DNA of 64,000 nucleotides from Coprococcus comes ATCC 27758 (GTDB lineage Bacteria; Bacillota; Clostridia; Lachnospirales; Lachnospiraceae), in the NCBI RefSeq assembly GCF_025149785.1, contig NZ_CP102277.1, forward strand, positions 310,001-374,000. The letters run 5' to 3'. A program made the translations under genes and the position numbers. Under the pieces are notes generated by a model. It was not told the DNA's origin, ran no database searches, and worked only from the letters and a program-made list of their open reading frames with translations. This document shows, in pieces, positions 17,492 through 26,687 of the stretch. Every line of letters starts with the position of its first letter. Position 1 is the first letter of the stretch.

Positions 17492-18628
17492 ATGCAATAT
17501 ACAATTCCGGATTATTATAAAGAATTCACCTGCATCGCAGACAAATGTGAAGATACCTGTTGTGCAGGGTGGAAGATTGTAATTGACAAAAAATCACTGA
17601 ATAAATATAAGCATGTGAAAGGAAAATTCCGGTTTACGATGTTGAAATCCGTGGACTGGATCCGTGGCATTTTCAGGCAGGATAAAGAAAAGCGATGTGC
17701 ATTTTTAAATGACTGTAATCTGTGTGAGATGTATGCGAATCTCGGAGAGAAAAGTCTGTGTAAAACCTGCCGCCTGTATCCGAGACATGTCGAGGAGTTT
17801 GAGGATGTACGGGAGATTACCCTGTCGGTATCCTGTCCGGAGGTGGCAAGGATTTTGATGGAGAAGAAAAAGCCGGTCCGTTTTCTTACTTATGAAAAAG
17901 AAGGAGAAGAGGAATACGAGGAATTTGATCCGTTTCTGTATTCTATGCTTGTAGATGCGAGAGATGCAATGCTTGGAATTCTGCAGGACCGGGAGCATTC
18001 ATTAAAAATAAGAGTGGGACTGATTCTTGGAATGGCGCATGATCTGCAGGGCAGATTTAACCGGGAACAGTTATTTTCCTGCGAGGAAGTCATTGAACGT
18101 TATCAGACAAAGAGTGCCAGAAAGTTTGTACGGAAACTTTGGAAAGAAGAAAAGCCGTCTGTGCAGGAAAGATGGGAGATGGCGCATAAGATGTTCCGGG
18201 AACTTTATGAATTGGAACTTCTACGTGAGGACTGGGATATGCTTCTGATGGAGAGCGAAGAACTTCTGTATTCACATGGAGCAGATGCGTATAAAGGAAT
18301 CTCGTCTGACTTTAAGAGGTGGGCGAAGGAAGAGAGCAATATCCAGATCCAGGCAGAGCAGCTGCTGGTGTATTTCATTTTCACTTATTTCTGTGGCGCA
18401 GTTTATGATGGAAGGATTTATGCGAAGGTGCAGATGGCAGTAATAAGTACTTTCCATATTTATGAGCTGTGGAAAGCACGGTGGATAAAAAATGAAGGAG
18501 AGCTTACACCAGAAGAGATCGTAGAGCTGGTGTACCGGTATTCGCGGGAGATTGAGCATTCGGATAAGAATCTGGAGCGGATGGAAAAGATGATGCTGCG
18601 GGACAGGCTGCCGTGGTATAGGGGATAA
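17492..18628 (+). CDS. FliB-like (flagellin lysine-N-methylase family) cysteine-rich protein
   Basis: A 378-aa protein whose first 110 residues carry the cysteine pattern of the FliB/YkgJ group: FTCIADKCEDTCCAGW, then CAFLNDCNLCEMY and SLCKTCRLYPR. These probably bind a metal cluster. Proteins like this are annotated as flagellin lysine-N-methylases, but the family is common in Lachnospiraceae with and without flagella. There are no flagellar genes here, so the target is uncertain. It begins at the base after the nth stop, which indicates translational coupling. A terminator follows 50 bases after its stop. Confidence 0.8.
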   Translation: MQYTIPDYYKEFTCIADKCEDTCCAGWKIVIDKKSLNKYKHVKGKFRFTMLKSVDWIRGIFRQDKEKRCAFLNDCNLCEMYANLGEKSLCKTCRLYPRHVEEFEDVREITLSVSCPEVARILMEKKKPVRFLTYEKEGEEEYEEFDPFLYSMLVDARDAMLGILQDREHSLKIRVGLILGMAHDLQGRFNREQLFSCEEVIERYQTKSARKFVRKLWKEEKPSVQERWEMAHKMFRELYELELLREDWDMLLMESEELLYSHGADAYKGISSDFKRWAKEESNIQIQAEQLLVYFIFTYFCGAVYDGRIYAKVQMAVISTFHIYELWKARWIKNEGELTPEEIVELVYRYSREIEHSDKNLERMEKMMLRDRLPWYRG

Positions 18629-18681
18629 TAAATAGATGCCTGCACGATTTTTGATGCATTTGAATAAGAATTTTTGTTAAA

Positions 18682-18723
18682 AAGGGCGTATGAAAAATGA
18701 TTTCTCATTTTTCACACGCCCTT
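18682..18723. terminator. Bidirectional terminator between convergent genes
   Basis: AAGGGCGTATGAAAAATGA pairs with its complement (one mismatch, 18-19 bp) around TTTC. The stem has A-rich and T-rich flanks and serves both the FliB-like gene and the hydrogenase. Confidence 0.85.
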
Positions 18724-18729
18724 ATAATT

Positions 18730-20178
18730 TTAGTCTCTATGCATAGAGAACTTATCCATATCGTAATTCTTCAGATTATCAAGAATTCCACGATCGTCAG
18801 CCTGAGAGATCAAGGCATCACGGTTCTTCTTGGAAGCCATCTGGTCATTGAATGAACTTGGACCGCCGACACATCCGCCGTCACATGCCATACCTTCGAT
18901 GAAGTCTTCCGGAAGACGTCCAACCTTCATGAGAAGGAGGGCTTTCTTACATTCCTGAGAACCATTTGCACGACAGACTTTCGCATCGATGCAGTTGTCA
19001 GATTCTTTCAGACTTTCCAGAACGGCTGCTGTTACACCGCCGGAATTTGCAAAGCGTTTTCCGAAGGTAGAAGCGGTCTGGTTGTCGTTCGGACAGGCCT
19101 CGAGTTCAACGTCTTTTGCTTTCATGATCGCACGGATCTCGCTGTATGTAAGAACATAATCTGCATTTCCTTCGATCTGCTGATCGACAACTTCGGATTT
19201 CTTAGCAAGGCAAGGTCCGATAAATACAGTGATCGCTTCCGGATCCTGTGCTTTGATCATACGGGAAATTGCACACATCGGAGAAACAGTTGTTGAAATA
19301 TTGTCAGCAAGCTGTGGGTAATGCAGGCGAACCATATTTACAAATGCAGGGCAGCAGGAGGTTACTTTTTTCTGTCCTTCTTTGTAAGCTTCAGCCCATT
19401 CTTCAGCTTCGTAAGCAGCAGTCATATCTCCACCGAGTCCTACATCGTAGAAATCTACGAATCCGAGCTCTTTCATTGCTTTGCGCCAGCTTTCCATGGT
19501 AATGTCAGCACCAAACTGACCTTCTGTGGCAGGAGCAGCCATTGCGTAGATGTGTTTGCCTTCTCTTAAAGCATTGATTACCGGAACAATAAATGTTTTG
19601 GAAGCAATTGCACCGAATGGACAGCTGTGGATACATTTACCGCAGCGGATACATTTGTTTTTGTCGATTATGGAAATGCCATGCTCGTCGTAGGTGATCG
19701 CATCGACCGGACAACTGAATTTACACGGACGTTTTAAATGTGCAATGGCATTGTACGGACAGGCTTTGGCGCACTGACCACATTTTTTACATTTGGATGC
19801 GTCAATGTGGGAACGGTAATGTCCCGGTTCAATTGCCCCAAACTTACAGGCATTGATACATGCCTTTCCAAGACAGTTCTGACAGTTCTCTGTTACTGTG
19901 TAGCTGGAGATCGGACAGTCTTCGCAGGCAGAAGAAATAACCTGGATGATATTGCCATCATCTTCCGGTCCCGGAGCTTTGCCTTCTGCGAGGCGGATTC
20001 TCTGGCGGATGATCTCACGCTCTTTGTAGATACAGCAGCGGAACTGCGGGGTCGGTCCCGGAATAAGCTTCAGCGGGAGGTGATCACGCTGTTCTTCAAG
20101 TTCACCTGCAAAAGCAAGCTTTGCTACTTCGAACAGTACGTCATGTTTGATTTTGATTACGTTTCCATCAGCATTCAT
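18730..20178 (-). CDS. Monomeric [FeFe] hydrogenase-like protein, group B type
   Basis: A 482-aa iron-sulfur protein. The N-terminal third has several ferredoxin-type clusters (CQNCLGKACINAC, CKKCGQCAKACPYNAI, CIRCGKCIHSCPFGAI). The H-cluster domain follows with motif 1 TSCCPAFVN, motif 2 SPMCAISRMIK/FIGPCLAKKSE and motif 3 GMACDGGCVGGPSS. Motif 3 has CDGG where the biochemically studied group A enzymes have CPGG, and motif 1 has AF rather than a Trp. Both fit the group B clade found in many Clostridia, whose direction and partner are unsettled. It is monocistronic. The HydEFG maturases it would need are not in the window. Confidence 0.88.
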   Translation of the reverse strand: MNADGNVIKIKHDVLFEVAKLAFAGELEEQRDHLPLKLIPGPTPQFRCCIYKEREIIRQRIRLAEGKAPGPEDDGNIIQVISSACEDCPISSYTVTENCQNCLGKACINACKFGAIEPGHYRSHIDASKCKKCGQCAKACPYNAIAHLKRPCKFSCPVDAITYDEHGISIIDKNKCIRCGKCIHSCPFGAIASKTFIVPVINALREGKHIYAMAAPATEGQFGADITMESWRKAMKELGFVDFYDVGLGGDMTAAYEAEEWAEAYKEGQKKVTSCCPAFVNMVRLHYPQLADNISTTVSPMCAISRMIKAQDPEAITVFIGPCLAKKSEVVDQQIEGNADYVLTYSEIRAIMKAKDVELEACPNDNQTASTFGKRFANSGGVTAAVLESLKESDNCIDAKVCRANGSQECKKALLLMKVGRLPEDFIEGMACDGGCVGGPSSFNDQMASKKNRDALISQADDRGILDNLKNYDMDKFSMHRD

Positions 20179-20396
20179 AATAAACCCTCTCTTCTCTAAA
20201 TTGTTAAAAAATTCACTCTTCCTTTATTATAATTGAAACTACTATAAATGGAAAGAAGATTTCATGTTTTTAATGAGAAACATAGCGTAGAAGTTTGATG
20301 AGAAGTATGTTATGATGAACATGCTATGTTGGAAAATATAGTGTGCCGCATATTTGGGGAAATAAGAGGCACCGGTATGAAAGAGAGGAAAGAAAA

Positions 20397-21281
20397 TTGA
20401 AAGAGAAGAACAAAGCAAAAAACATATTGAAAGAGTATGCAACGATCACGGTAGGAATGTTTATTGTATCGGCATCAGTGTATTATCTGATGATGCCGAA
20501 TTCCTTTGTTGTGGGAAGTATTTCGGGACTTGTCATGGTTCTGGCAAATTTTATTCCGCTGAAGGTTTCGACGATGACGATGATTCTAAATGTAGCACTT
20601 CTGATCATAGGGATTGTGTTTGTCGGAAAAGAATTCGGAGGTAAGACGGTCATTACATCTTTAATGCTCCCGGTTTATCTGCGTATTTTTGAAACAGTGA
20701 CACCAAATGTTCCGCCGCTCACGGATGATATGTTTATCAATATGCTGTGCCATATTCTGGTGATCAGCATTGGACAGGCGATTTTGTTTAATGTCAATGC
20801 ATCTTCTGGTGGGCTTGATGTTGTTGCAAAAGTTTTAAATAAATATTTGCATTTTGAAATTGGAAAGAGTCTTACGATCGCAGGATTTGTGACCGCTGCG
20901 ACGTCTATCCTTGTCTACGACAGAAAGACACTGGTAGTGAGCCTTCTGGGAACTTATCTTTATGGGATTGTTCTGGATAATTTTATCGATGGTTTCAGTA
21001 TCCGTAAGAGGGTGTGTATCCTGTCAAAGAAATATCCGGAGATCCAGCAGTTTGTTGTACATGAGCTGCACAGAGGGGCGACTCTTTATCCGGCAGTCGG
21101 AGGACTGGGCAATCAGGAACAGACAGAAGTGGTTACAATTCTGGAAAAGAGTGAATATGCAAAGCTTCTTGCATTTATCCATGAGACAGACCAGAGTGCG
21201 TTTGTTACGGTATCAACTGTCAGTGAGGTAATCGGAGAGTGGAATAAACATAAAAAGAACCGTTTGAGAAAAGCGGAGTAG
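20397..21281 (+). CDS. YitT-family membrane protein
   Basis: A 294-aa protein with a membrane N-terminal half (five or six segments, such as VGMFIVSASVYYLMM and VSGLVMVLANF-like stretches) and a soluble C-terminal DUF2179 domain (KRVCILSKKYPEIQQF, then HRGATLYPAVGGLGNQEQ). The function of the family is not established; some members affect amino acid or metal efflux. The start is taken as TTG at 20397, 8 bases after GAGAGG. The GTG at 20343 lacks a binding site. It is followed after 12 bases by a DUF3783-like gene. Confidence 0.85.
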   Translation: MKEKNKAKNILKEYATITVGMFIVSASVYYLMMPNSFVVGSISGLVMVLANFIPLKVSTMTMILNVALLIIGIVFVGKEFGGKTVITSLMLPVYLRIFETVTPNVPPLTDDMFINMLCHILVISIGQAILFNVNASSGGLDVVAKVLNKYLHFEIGKSLTIAGFVTAATSILVYDRKTLVVSLLGTYLYGIVLDNFIDGFSIRKRVCILSKKYPEIQQFVVHELHRGATLYPAVGGLGNQEQTEVVTILEKSEYAKLLAFIHETDQSAFVTVSTVSEVIGEWNKHKKNRLRKAE

Positions 21282-21293
21282 TCGAGGAAATTT

Positions 21294-21671
21294 ATGAGAG
21301 AAACAGTATTATTATTTAATATAAAAGATAAGAAGCGTGCGCAGGAGCTGCAGATGATCTGTATGTCACTCAGGATTCGGGTGCGGCTGATAAAAAAAGA
21401 AGAGTATTTTCAGACGGTTGGTGTACTTGCCGGAATGAAAGAAGCGTCAGAGACAGACAGGATTTATGAGGGTGAAGAGCTGGCAGATGAGATGATGGTA
21501 TTTGCCGGAGTGACAGGCAGCCATCTGGATCAGATTTTATTTATGATGCGAAAGAAGGGTATGAAACGTATTGATTATAAAGCGGTTCTGACAGACACAA
21601 ACAGTCAGTGGACTGTGCCGGAACTTTTTAAAGAACTGGAAAAGGAGCATGCAGCAATGCATCAGTCCTGA
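21294..21671 (+). CDS. DUF3783-like small protein
   Basis: A 125-aa soluble protein (MRETVLLFNIKDKKRAQELQ, then MVFAGVTGSHLDQILFMMRK). It matches the pattern of DUF3783 proteins, a Clostridia-wide family of unknown function. The second half, DYKAVLTDTNSQWTVPELFKEL, is the best conserved part as I recall it. It lies 12 bases after yitT and so is likely in the same transcript. No enzymatic motif is visible. Confidence 0.7.
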   Translation: MRETVLLFNIKDKKRAQELQMICMSLRIRVRLIKKEEYFQTVGVLAGMKEASETDRIYEGEELADEMMVFAGVTGSHLDQILFMMRKKGMKRIDYKAVLTDTNSQWTVPELFKELEKEHAAMHQS

Positions 21672-21760
21672 TGTCACAGAAAAATCACATTTTTCCCATA
21701 GACAGAACAAATTTTCCGGGTAGACTACCATTTGTGAAAATTTGCGAAAGGTGATGGAAG

Positions 21761-21877
21761 ATGTCAAAAAAGGTGAAGATAATCGGATGTGTAGCGGTAC
21801 TTGTGACCGGACTTACAGGCAGTGCACAGGATCTGAATGAAAATGATGTTCTTGCCGAATCCGACTCCTTTTCTTAG
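21761..21877 (+). CDS. Possible 38-aa exported peptide
   Basis: A short frame with a basic start (MSKKVK), a hydrophobic core (IIGCVAVLVTGLTGSA) and an acidic tail (QDLNENDVLAESDSFS). The layout is that of a signal peptide plus a 16-18 residue secreted fragment, with a plausible cleavage after GSA. AAGGTGAT lies about 7 bases before the ATG. It stands alone between the DUF3783-like gene and the pepP promoter. Evidence is compositional only, and it could be a chance frame. Confidence 0.4.
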   Translation: MSKKVKIIGCVAVLVTGLTGSAQDLNENDVLAESDSFS

Positions 21878-21878
21878 G

Positions 21879-21907
21879 TTGCTTTTCAAAAGTTTACGGG
21901 TTATAAT
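21879..21907 (+). promoter_or_regulatory. Promoter of pepP-nfo
   Basis: TTGCTT, a 17-base spacer and TATAAT lie 38 bases before pepP. Confidence 0.65.
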
Positions 21908-21944
21908 GGTCAGAGAATGGAAAAATTAAAGGAGGTTTTTTAAA

Positions 21945-23735
21945 ATGTCTACAATACCGGAAAGACTTGAAAAATTGCGTGCAAAAATGCAGGAAAAGGG
22001 AATAGATATTTATATTATTCCGACTGCAGATTTTCATCAGAGCGAATATGTGGGGGAGCATTTTAAAGCAAGAGAGTATATTACCGGATTTACGGGATCT
22101 GCAGGAACAGCAGTGGTTTCAAAGACAGAAGCACGCCTGTGGACAGACGGAAGATACTTTATCCAGGCGGCAAAGCAGCTGGAGGGAACAACAGTAGAAC
22201 TGATGAAGATGGGACAGCCGGGCGTTCCGAAGATTGGGGAATATTTGGAAACAGCTCTGGCAGAAGGCGAAACTGTAGGATTTGATGGACGTGTTGTTTC
22301 TGTAACAGAAGGAGAAGAATACGAGAAGATCGCATCTGAGAAGAACGGAAAGGTCGTATATGCATATGATCTGATCGATGAAGTATGGGAAGACCGTCCG
22401 ATTCTTTCAGAAGAGCCGGTATTTGAACTGGAACAGAAATACACAGGAGAGACTGTGGAGAGCAAGCTTGCACGTACACGTGCAGCAATGAAAGAAGCAG
22501 GTGCGACAGCACACGTTCTTACCACACTGGATGACATCTGCTGGACACTGAACATTCGTGGAAATGACGTAGAATATTTTCCGTTGGTTCTGACCTATGC
22601 AGTGATCAGAATGGACAAGGTGGATCTTTTTGTGAATGAGAAAAAATTAAGCGATGAGATCAAAGCACATCTTGCAGCAGACGGGGTTATTCTGCACCCA
22701 TACAATGATATTTATGAGGACATCAAGAAGGTTGCAGCAGAAGAAGTCCTGATGGTAGATCCGGGAAGACTGAACTTTGCACTTTACAAGAACATTCCGG
22801 AGAATGTGAAGAAAGTGGAAGAGAGAAATCCGGCGATCTTATTCAAATGTGTAAAGAATCCGACAGAGGTCGAAAATATCCGTATCGCTGAGATCAAGGA
22901 TAGCGTGGCTCATGTCAGATTTATGAAATGGCTGAAAGAAAATGTTGGCAAAGAGACGATCACAGAGATGAGCGCTTCTGACAAATTGGATGAGTTCCGT
23001 GCCGAGATGGGTGGATTTATCCGTCCAAGCTTCGGACCGATCTCTGCATTCGGGGAGCACAGTGCGATCGTACACTATTCTTCTTCACCGGAGACCAATG
23101 TAGAGCTTCATGAGGGAACTTTCCTGATGACGGATACAGGAGCAGGATTCTACGAAGGATCTACTGATATCACCAGAACATATGCTTTTGGAGAAGTTTC
23201 ACAGATTATGAAAGATCATTTTACACTGGTTGCGATCAGTAACCTGAACCTTGCAAGTCCGATCTTCAAGAAAGGCTGCTGCGGAATGAACTTTGATTAT
23301 CTGGCAAGAAAGCCGTTTTGGGACAGAGGACTGGACTTCAATCACGGAACAGGACATGGGGTTGGATATCTTCTGAACATCCACGAGGGACCGGCAGGTT
23401 TCCGTTATACTTACAGAGCCGGTGAGTCTGATGCATTCCAGCCAGGTATGGTCATTACGGATGAACCGGGAATCTACATCGAAGGATCTCACGGTGTGCG
23501 TCTGGAAAATGAATTGCTTGTCTGTGAAGGCGAGAAGAATGAGTATGGAGAATTCCTGTATTTTGAACCGATTACTTATGTGCCATTTGACCTGGATGCG
23601 ATCAATCCGGATATCATGAATGCAGAAGACAAGGAACGTCTGAATACTTATCATGCAACTGTATATGAGAAGGTGTCTCCTTATCTGAATGATGAAGAGA
23701 AAGAATGGCTGAAGAAGTATACGAGAGCGATCTAA
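21945..23735 (+). CDS. pepP: Xaa-Pro aminopeptidase (M24B, three-domain type)
   Basis: A 596-aa metalloaminopeptidase that removes the first residue from peptides with proline in position 2. The long three-domain architecture (about 600 aa) resembles eukaryotic aminopeptidase P1 rather than the 350-aa PepQ-like enzymes. The C-terminal pita-bread domain shows all metal ligands: [19 protein letters not shown] (two Asp), [17 protein letters not shown] (His), [20 protein letters not shown] (two Glu). Two creatinase-like N-terminal domains precede it. It has its own promoter and AAAGGAGG-like site, and nfo follows 5 bases after its stop. Confidence 0.94.
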   Translation: MSTIPERLEKLRAKMQEKGIDIYIIPTADFHQSEYVGEHFKAREYITGFTGSAGTAVVSKTEARLWTDGRYFIQAAKQLEGTTVELMKMGQPGVPKIGEYLETALAEGETVGFDGRVVSVTEGEEYEKIASEKNGKVVYAYDLIDEVWEDRPILSEEPVFELEQKYTGETVESKLARTRAAMKEAGATAHVLTTLDDICWTLNIRGNDVEYFPLVLTYAVIRMDKVDLFVNEKKLSDEIKAHLAADGVILHPYNDIYEDIKKVAAEEVLMVDPGRLNFALYKNIPENVKKVEERNPAILFKCVKNPTEVENIRIAEIKDSVAHVRFMKWLKENVGKETITEMSASDKLDEFRAEMGGFIRPSFGPISAFGEHSAIVHYSSSPETNVELHEGTFLMTDTGAGFYEGSTDITRTYAFGEVSQIMKDHFTLVAISNLNLASPIFKKGCCGMNFDYLARKPFWDRGLDFNHGTGHGVGYLLNIHEGPAGFRYTYRAGESDAFQPGMVITDEPGIYIEGSHGVRLENELLVCEGEKNEYGEFLYFEPITYVPFDLDAINPDIMNAEDKERLNTYHATVYEKVSPYLNDEEKEWLKKYTRAI

Positions 23736-23740
23736 TAAAT

Positions 23741-24565
23741 ATGGTAATAGGAACACATATGTCGATTGCGAAAGGGATTGTGAAGACTGCAGAGAATGTG
23801 GTGAAGATGAATGCAGATACGATGCAGATTTTCAGCAGGAATCCGCGGGGATCGAATTATAAGGATCCGACGGTGAAGGAAGCGGAGGAGTTTCAGAGGA
23901 TCAGGAGAGAGGCCGGTTTTGGAGCGATTCTGGCGCATGCACCTTATACGATGAATCTGGCGAGTGCGAAGCCGGAGGTGTATGAATTCGCCTGCACGGT
24001 GATCCGGGAAGATGTGACGCGGATGGACAGACTGGGGATTGAGAATCTGGTGTTTCATCCTGGAAGCCATACCGGAATTGGCGCAGAAGCAGGAATTCAG
24101 AATATCATTGCGGGGCTTGACCAGGCGATTACCGGAAAAGAGAATATTACGGTTTTGCTTGAGACAATGAGCGGAAAAGGGACAGAGATTGGCTGGAGAT
24201 TTGAAGAGCTGAAAGCAATCCGCGACGGGGTATCACATCCGGAGCGGATCGGAATCTGTCTGGATACCTGTCATGTGTTTGCAGCAGGATATGATATTGT
24301 AAATGATCTGGACGGGGTGCTGGAAGAGTTTGACAAAGTACTTGGACTTGAGCTTTTGAGAGCGATTCATTTAAATGACAGTATGATGCCATTTGGTTCA
24401 AGAAAAGACCGGCATGCGGTGATCGGCGGCGGAGAGATTGGGATAGAGGCACTTTTAAATGTCATGCGTCACCCGAAATTAAAAGATCTGCCGTTTTATC
24501 TGGAAACGCCACTGGATGATGCGGGGCATAAAGAAGAAATTGCAAGGCTTCGGGATCTTGCCTAG
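23741..24565 (+). CDS. nfo: Endonuclease IV (AP endonuclease)
   Basis: A 274-aa zinc-dependent AP endonuclease, a TIM barrel. Motifs are [18 protein letters not shown] at the N-terminus, [40 protein letters not shown], and [22 protein letters not shown] at the C-terminus. These contain the three-zinc ligands. The start at 23741 is chosen because the conserved protein starts MVIGTHMS; the frame opens earlier, inside pepP. It lies 5 bases after pepP and is presumably cotranscribed and coupled. Confidence 0.95.
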   Translation: MVIGTHMSIAKGIVKTAENVVKMNADTMQIFSRNPRGSNYKDPTVKEAEEFQRIRREAGFGAILAHAPYTMNLASAKPEVYEFACTVIREDVTRMDRLGIENLVFHPGSHTGIGAEAGIQNIIAGLDQAITGKENITVLLETMSGKGTEIGWRFEELKAIRDGVSHPERIGICLDTCHVFAAGYDIVNDLDGVLEEFDKVLGLELLRAIHLNDSMMPFGSRKDRHAVIGGGEIGIEALLNVMRHPKLKDLPFYLETPLDDAGHKEEIARLRDLA

Positions 24566-24661
24566 GTGGTCAGACAGATGGAAAAGAGTTGTTAAGGCGG
24601 TATCTGCAGGCTATAGATTGTACAGAAGATAAGTTTTATCACAGATACAGCGCGAGAAATC

Positions 24662-24706
24662 AAAACAGGAGGGTATGATTTAATATGAGTCATACCCTCC
24701 TGTTTT
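24662..24706. terminator. Bidirectional terminator between nfo and the DUF2786-like gene
   Basis: A 17-bp perfect stem (AAAACAGGAGGGTATGA and its complement) has A- and T-rich flanks and an 11-base loop. Confidence 0.85.
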
Positions 24707-24757
24707 AAGAACAGCTTTTTTGCTATAATGCATATCGCAAAAGAACGGCGTATATAC

Positions 24758-25318
24758 CTATGATTCCAGTGCATCCGGATCAGCAGAAAGATCGGCAGAT
24801 GCAATCCGGCGAACCGGGTTGGACTTATCAATATCTTCTGCAAATTTCTGCGCTTTTAACAGCATTTCTGATATCTCTTCCTCTTCCTCAGGAACAAAGC
24901 ATCTTGCACTTTCATCCGGAAACAGATGATTTTTTAATTTGAAAGCCATCAAAAAGGCTTCCAGTTCCTGATTGAGTGCATCTTTGTAAAATTCAAAATA
25001 AAAACGAATTTCAGTTTTCTCAAAATCGGTACATATGCATCCGCACTGGGTTCCGCGTGTACGGCTTGTCCGGCGGAAATATTCGGGATCTCCGGTCACC
25101 ATGTAAAAAATCTGGACCAGAAGATTTTCCTCGATATCTGTCTCATATGTAAACCAGTGCTTGCTGAGCTTGTCTTTTTGTAATGCTTTTTCATCAATAT
25201 CATATTTCTTCAGAAGCTTATGATACATTTTGATGGCGGCCTCTTTCTCGCCACCTTCTCCCCGTTCGGCAAGCGCTTTAATCTTCAGCAGTTTTGCTTC
25301 TAATTTGTTGTCATCCAA
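24758..25318 (-). CDS. DUF2786-like protein
   Basis: A 186-aa soluble protein. Its N-terminus (LEAKLLKIKALAERGEGGEKEAAIKMYHKLLKKYDID) matches the DUF2786 pattern of a short helical domain of unknown function. The C-terminal two thirds are acidic (PEEEEEISEML) and contain FRRTSRTRGTQCGCICTDFEK. It is a single gene on the minus strand, flanked by the nfo terminator. I cannot assign a role. Confidence 0.7.
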   Translation of the reverse strand: MDDNKLEAKLLKIKALAERGEGGEKEAAIKMYHKLLKKYDIDEKALQKDKLSKHWFTYETDIEENLLVQIFYMVTGDPEYFRRTSRTRGTQCGCICTDFEKTEIRFYFEFYKDALNQELEAFLMAFKLKNHLFPDESARCFVPEEEEEISEMLLKAQKFAEDIDKSNPVRRIASADLSADPDALES

Positions 25319-25468
25319 TTTCTTAATCCCCTTATGAATATAACACTTTTTTACATACTGAATTATTATAGCACATTTGCTATATAATGGAAGTAGAAAA
25401 ATGGAAGTTAGCTAAGAGTTTTTTATAGCGGCGAATGTTAAGATTTGTTTACATTTTCGGATGAACTG

Positions 25469-25497
25469 TTGAAATTTGCTGACAATATCGGTAAAAT
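25469..25497 (+). promoter_or_regulatory. Promoter of the small acidic gene and HAD gene
   Basis: TTGAAA, a 17-base spacer and TAAAAT lie 46 bases before the start at 25543. Confidence 0.6.
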
Positions 25498-25542
25498 AAA
25501 TTTATAGAAAAACAGTAATTGATAAGAAAAGGGGGATTTATT

Positions 25543-25704
25543 ATGACAGAAGATTTGATCAAGAAATTAAAAGACGTCAAGCAGGCACTGGTCAGCAAAG
25601 ATATGACCGGCGAAGAGTGGGAAGAACGTGAAGAAATTCTGGAAAAACTGGAAGACGTAACCACGTATTTAAAAGATGCCCTCGGAAAGGGAATTGAATT
25701 CTGA
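25543..25704 (+). CDS. Small acidic helical protein, unknown function
   Basis: A 53-aa charged peptide (MTEDLIKKLKDVKQALVSKD, then EEWEEREEILEKLEDV) predicted to be almost entirely helical, perhaps a coiled coil. The start at 25543 lies 8 bases after AGGGGGA; an earlier in-frame start at 25519 lacks spacing. Its TGA overlaps the ATG of the HAD gene, so the two are translationally coupled. Family not recognised. Confidence 0.7.
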   Translation: MTEDLIKKLKDVKQALVSKDMTGEEWEEREEILEKLEDVTTYLKDALGKGIEF

Positions 25705-26375
25705 TGAAGGTAGAAGCACTGGTATTTGATATGGACGGACTGCTCCTTGATTCGGAACGTGTTGTGCAGAGATCCTGGAATTATGCAGGAGAGAAGCTCG
25801 GATACAGACGGATCGGGGAGCATATTTATCATACGCTGGGATTCAATGTAGTCCGCAGAGAAGCATATTTTAAAAGTGTATATGGCGAAGATTTTCCGAT
25901 GGATAAGTTTAATGAGCTGACACGGGAGAAGTATTACGGGATTTGTGACAAAGAAGGGATCGGCGTAAAAGAGGGAGCAAGGGAGCTTCTTATCTATGCG
26001 AAGGAACACGGATACAAGGTCGGACTTGCGACGTCCTCCAGAGAGATCCACGCAAAGGCATCTCTTGAGAAAGTCGGTTTGTGGAAATATTTTGATGGCG
26101 GGGTTTTTGGCGATTCGGTGAAACATGCAAAGCCGAATCCGGAAATTTACCTCAAAGCGTGCGAGGCGATCGGCACCGAGCCGGTACATAGTATTGCGCT
26201 TGAAGATGCACCGGCAGGAATCCGCTCGGCTTCGGCTGCGGGTATGATTCCGGTGATGATCCCGGATCTTGCACAGCCGGATGAAGAAGTGAGAGGATTA
26301 TGCCGGTATGTGTATCCTACACTTCTGGATGTGATTAAGATGCTTGATCGTGAAAATGCCGAAGCTGGTCGGTAA
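25704..26375 (+). CDS. HAD-superfamily phosphatase/phosphoglucomutase-like
   Basis: A 223-aa HAD hydrolase, subfamily IA with a helical cap. Motif I is VFDMDGLLLDSE (nucleophile Asp and acid Asp), motif II threonine/serine is in GLATSSREIH, motif III is KHAKPNPEIYL and motif IV is ALEDAPAGIRSA. It resembles beta-phosphoglucomutase/sugar phosphatase types; the substrate is not predictable. It is coupled to the small upstream gene by a TGATG overlap. Its last 41 bases overlap the 3' end of the convergent gene at 26335-26670. Confidence 0.88.
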   Translation: MKVEALVFDMDGLLLDSERVVQRSWNYAGEKLGYRRIGEHIYHTLGFNVVRREAYFKSVYGEDFPMDKFNELTREKYYGICDKEGIGVKEGARELLIYAKEHGYKVGLATSSREIHAKASLEKVGLWKYFDGGVFGDSVKHAKPNPEIYLKACEAIGTEPVHSIALEDAPAGIRSASAAGMIPVMIPDLAQPDEEVRGLCRYVYPTLLDVIKMLDRENAEAGR

Positions 26376-26670
26376 GAGACTGGATATCAGCATCGGAAAG
26401 TGCTTCGACAAGAGCGGTCTGGTACTGAAGGATCTTTGCCGGATTGTATGGAATGTCCAAGGCAAATTCACTGTAGGCACGCAGCTTCTGAAAATAAAGG
26501 GCTGCGTTTGCCTGTTCTTTTGCCTGGATGCACATTTCATACATGGCATGGCAGTCTGTAACGGCTTCGTCTGTGCATGGCTTGCAGATCCATTTTCCTA
26601 TATAATAGTAATCAGTCCCGATTCGGTAGACGAATCCGGGATTTTTTTTGAATTCTTCTAATAAGTTCAT
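26335..26670 (-). CDS. Hypothetical protein of 111 aa
   Basis: A soluble protein with DYYYIGKWICKPCTDEAVTDCH near the N-terminus (three cysteines, CxxC) and a helical C-terminus (QTALVEALSDADIQSLTDQLR). The family is not recognised. A GGAGAA site precedes the ATG. It follows the RluA-type gene by 17 bases on the same strand, so it is probably cotranscribed. Its 3' end overlaps the convergent HAD gene by 41 bases with no terminator between them. Confidence 0.65.
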   Translation of the reverse strand: MNLLEEFKKNPGFVYRIGTDYYYIGKWICKPCTDEAVTDCHAMYEMCIQAKEQANAALYFQKLRAYSEFALDIPYNPAKILQYQTALVEALSDADIQSLTDQLRHFHDQAS

Positions 26671-26687
26671 TTTTTGTATTCTCCATT

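Noticed and set aside
17492-18628. Evidence for flagella from the FliB-like gene
   Set aside because: The family is widespread in non-motile Lachnospiraceae and no flagellar gene lies in the window.
20277-20340. Inverted repeat ACATAGC/GCTATGT upstream of yitT as an operator
   Set aside because: Only 7 bp with a 45-base separation and no clear promoter to relate it to.
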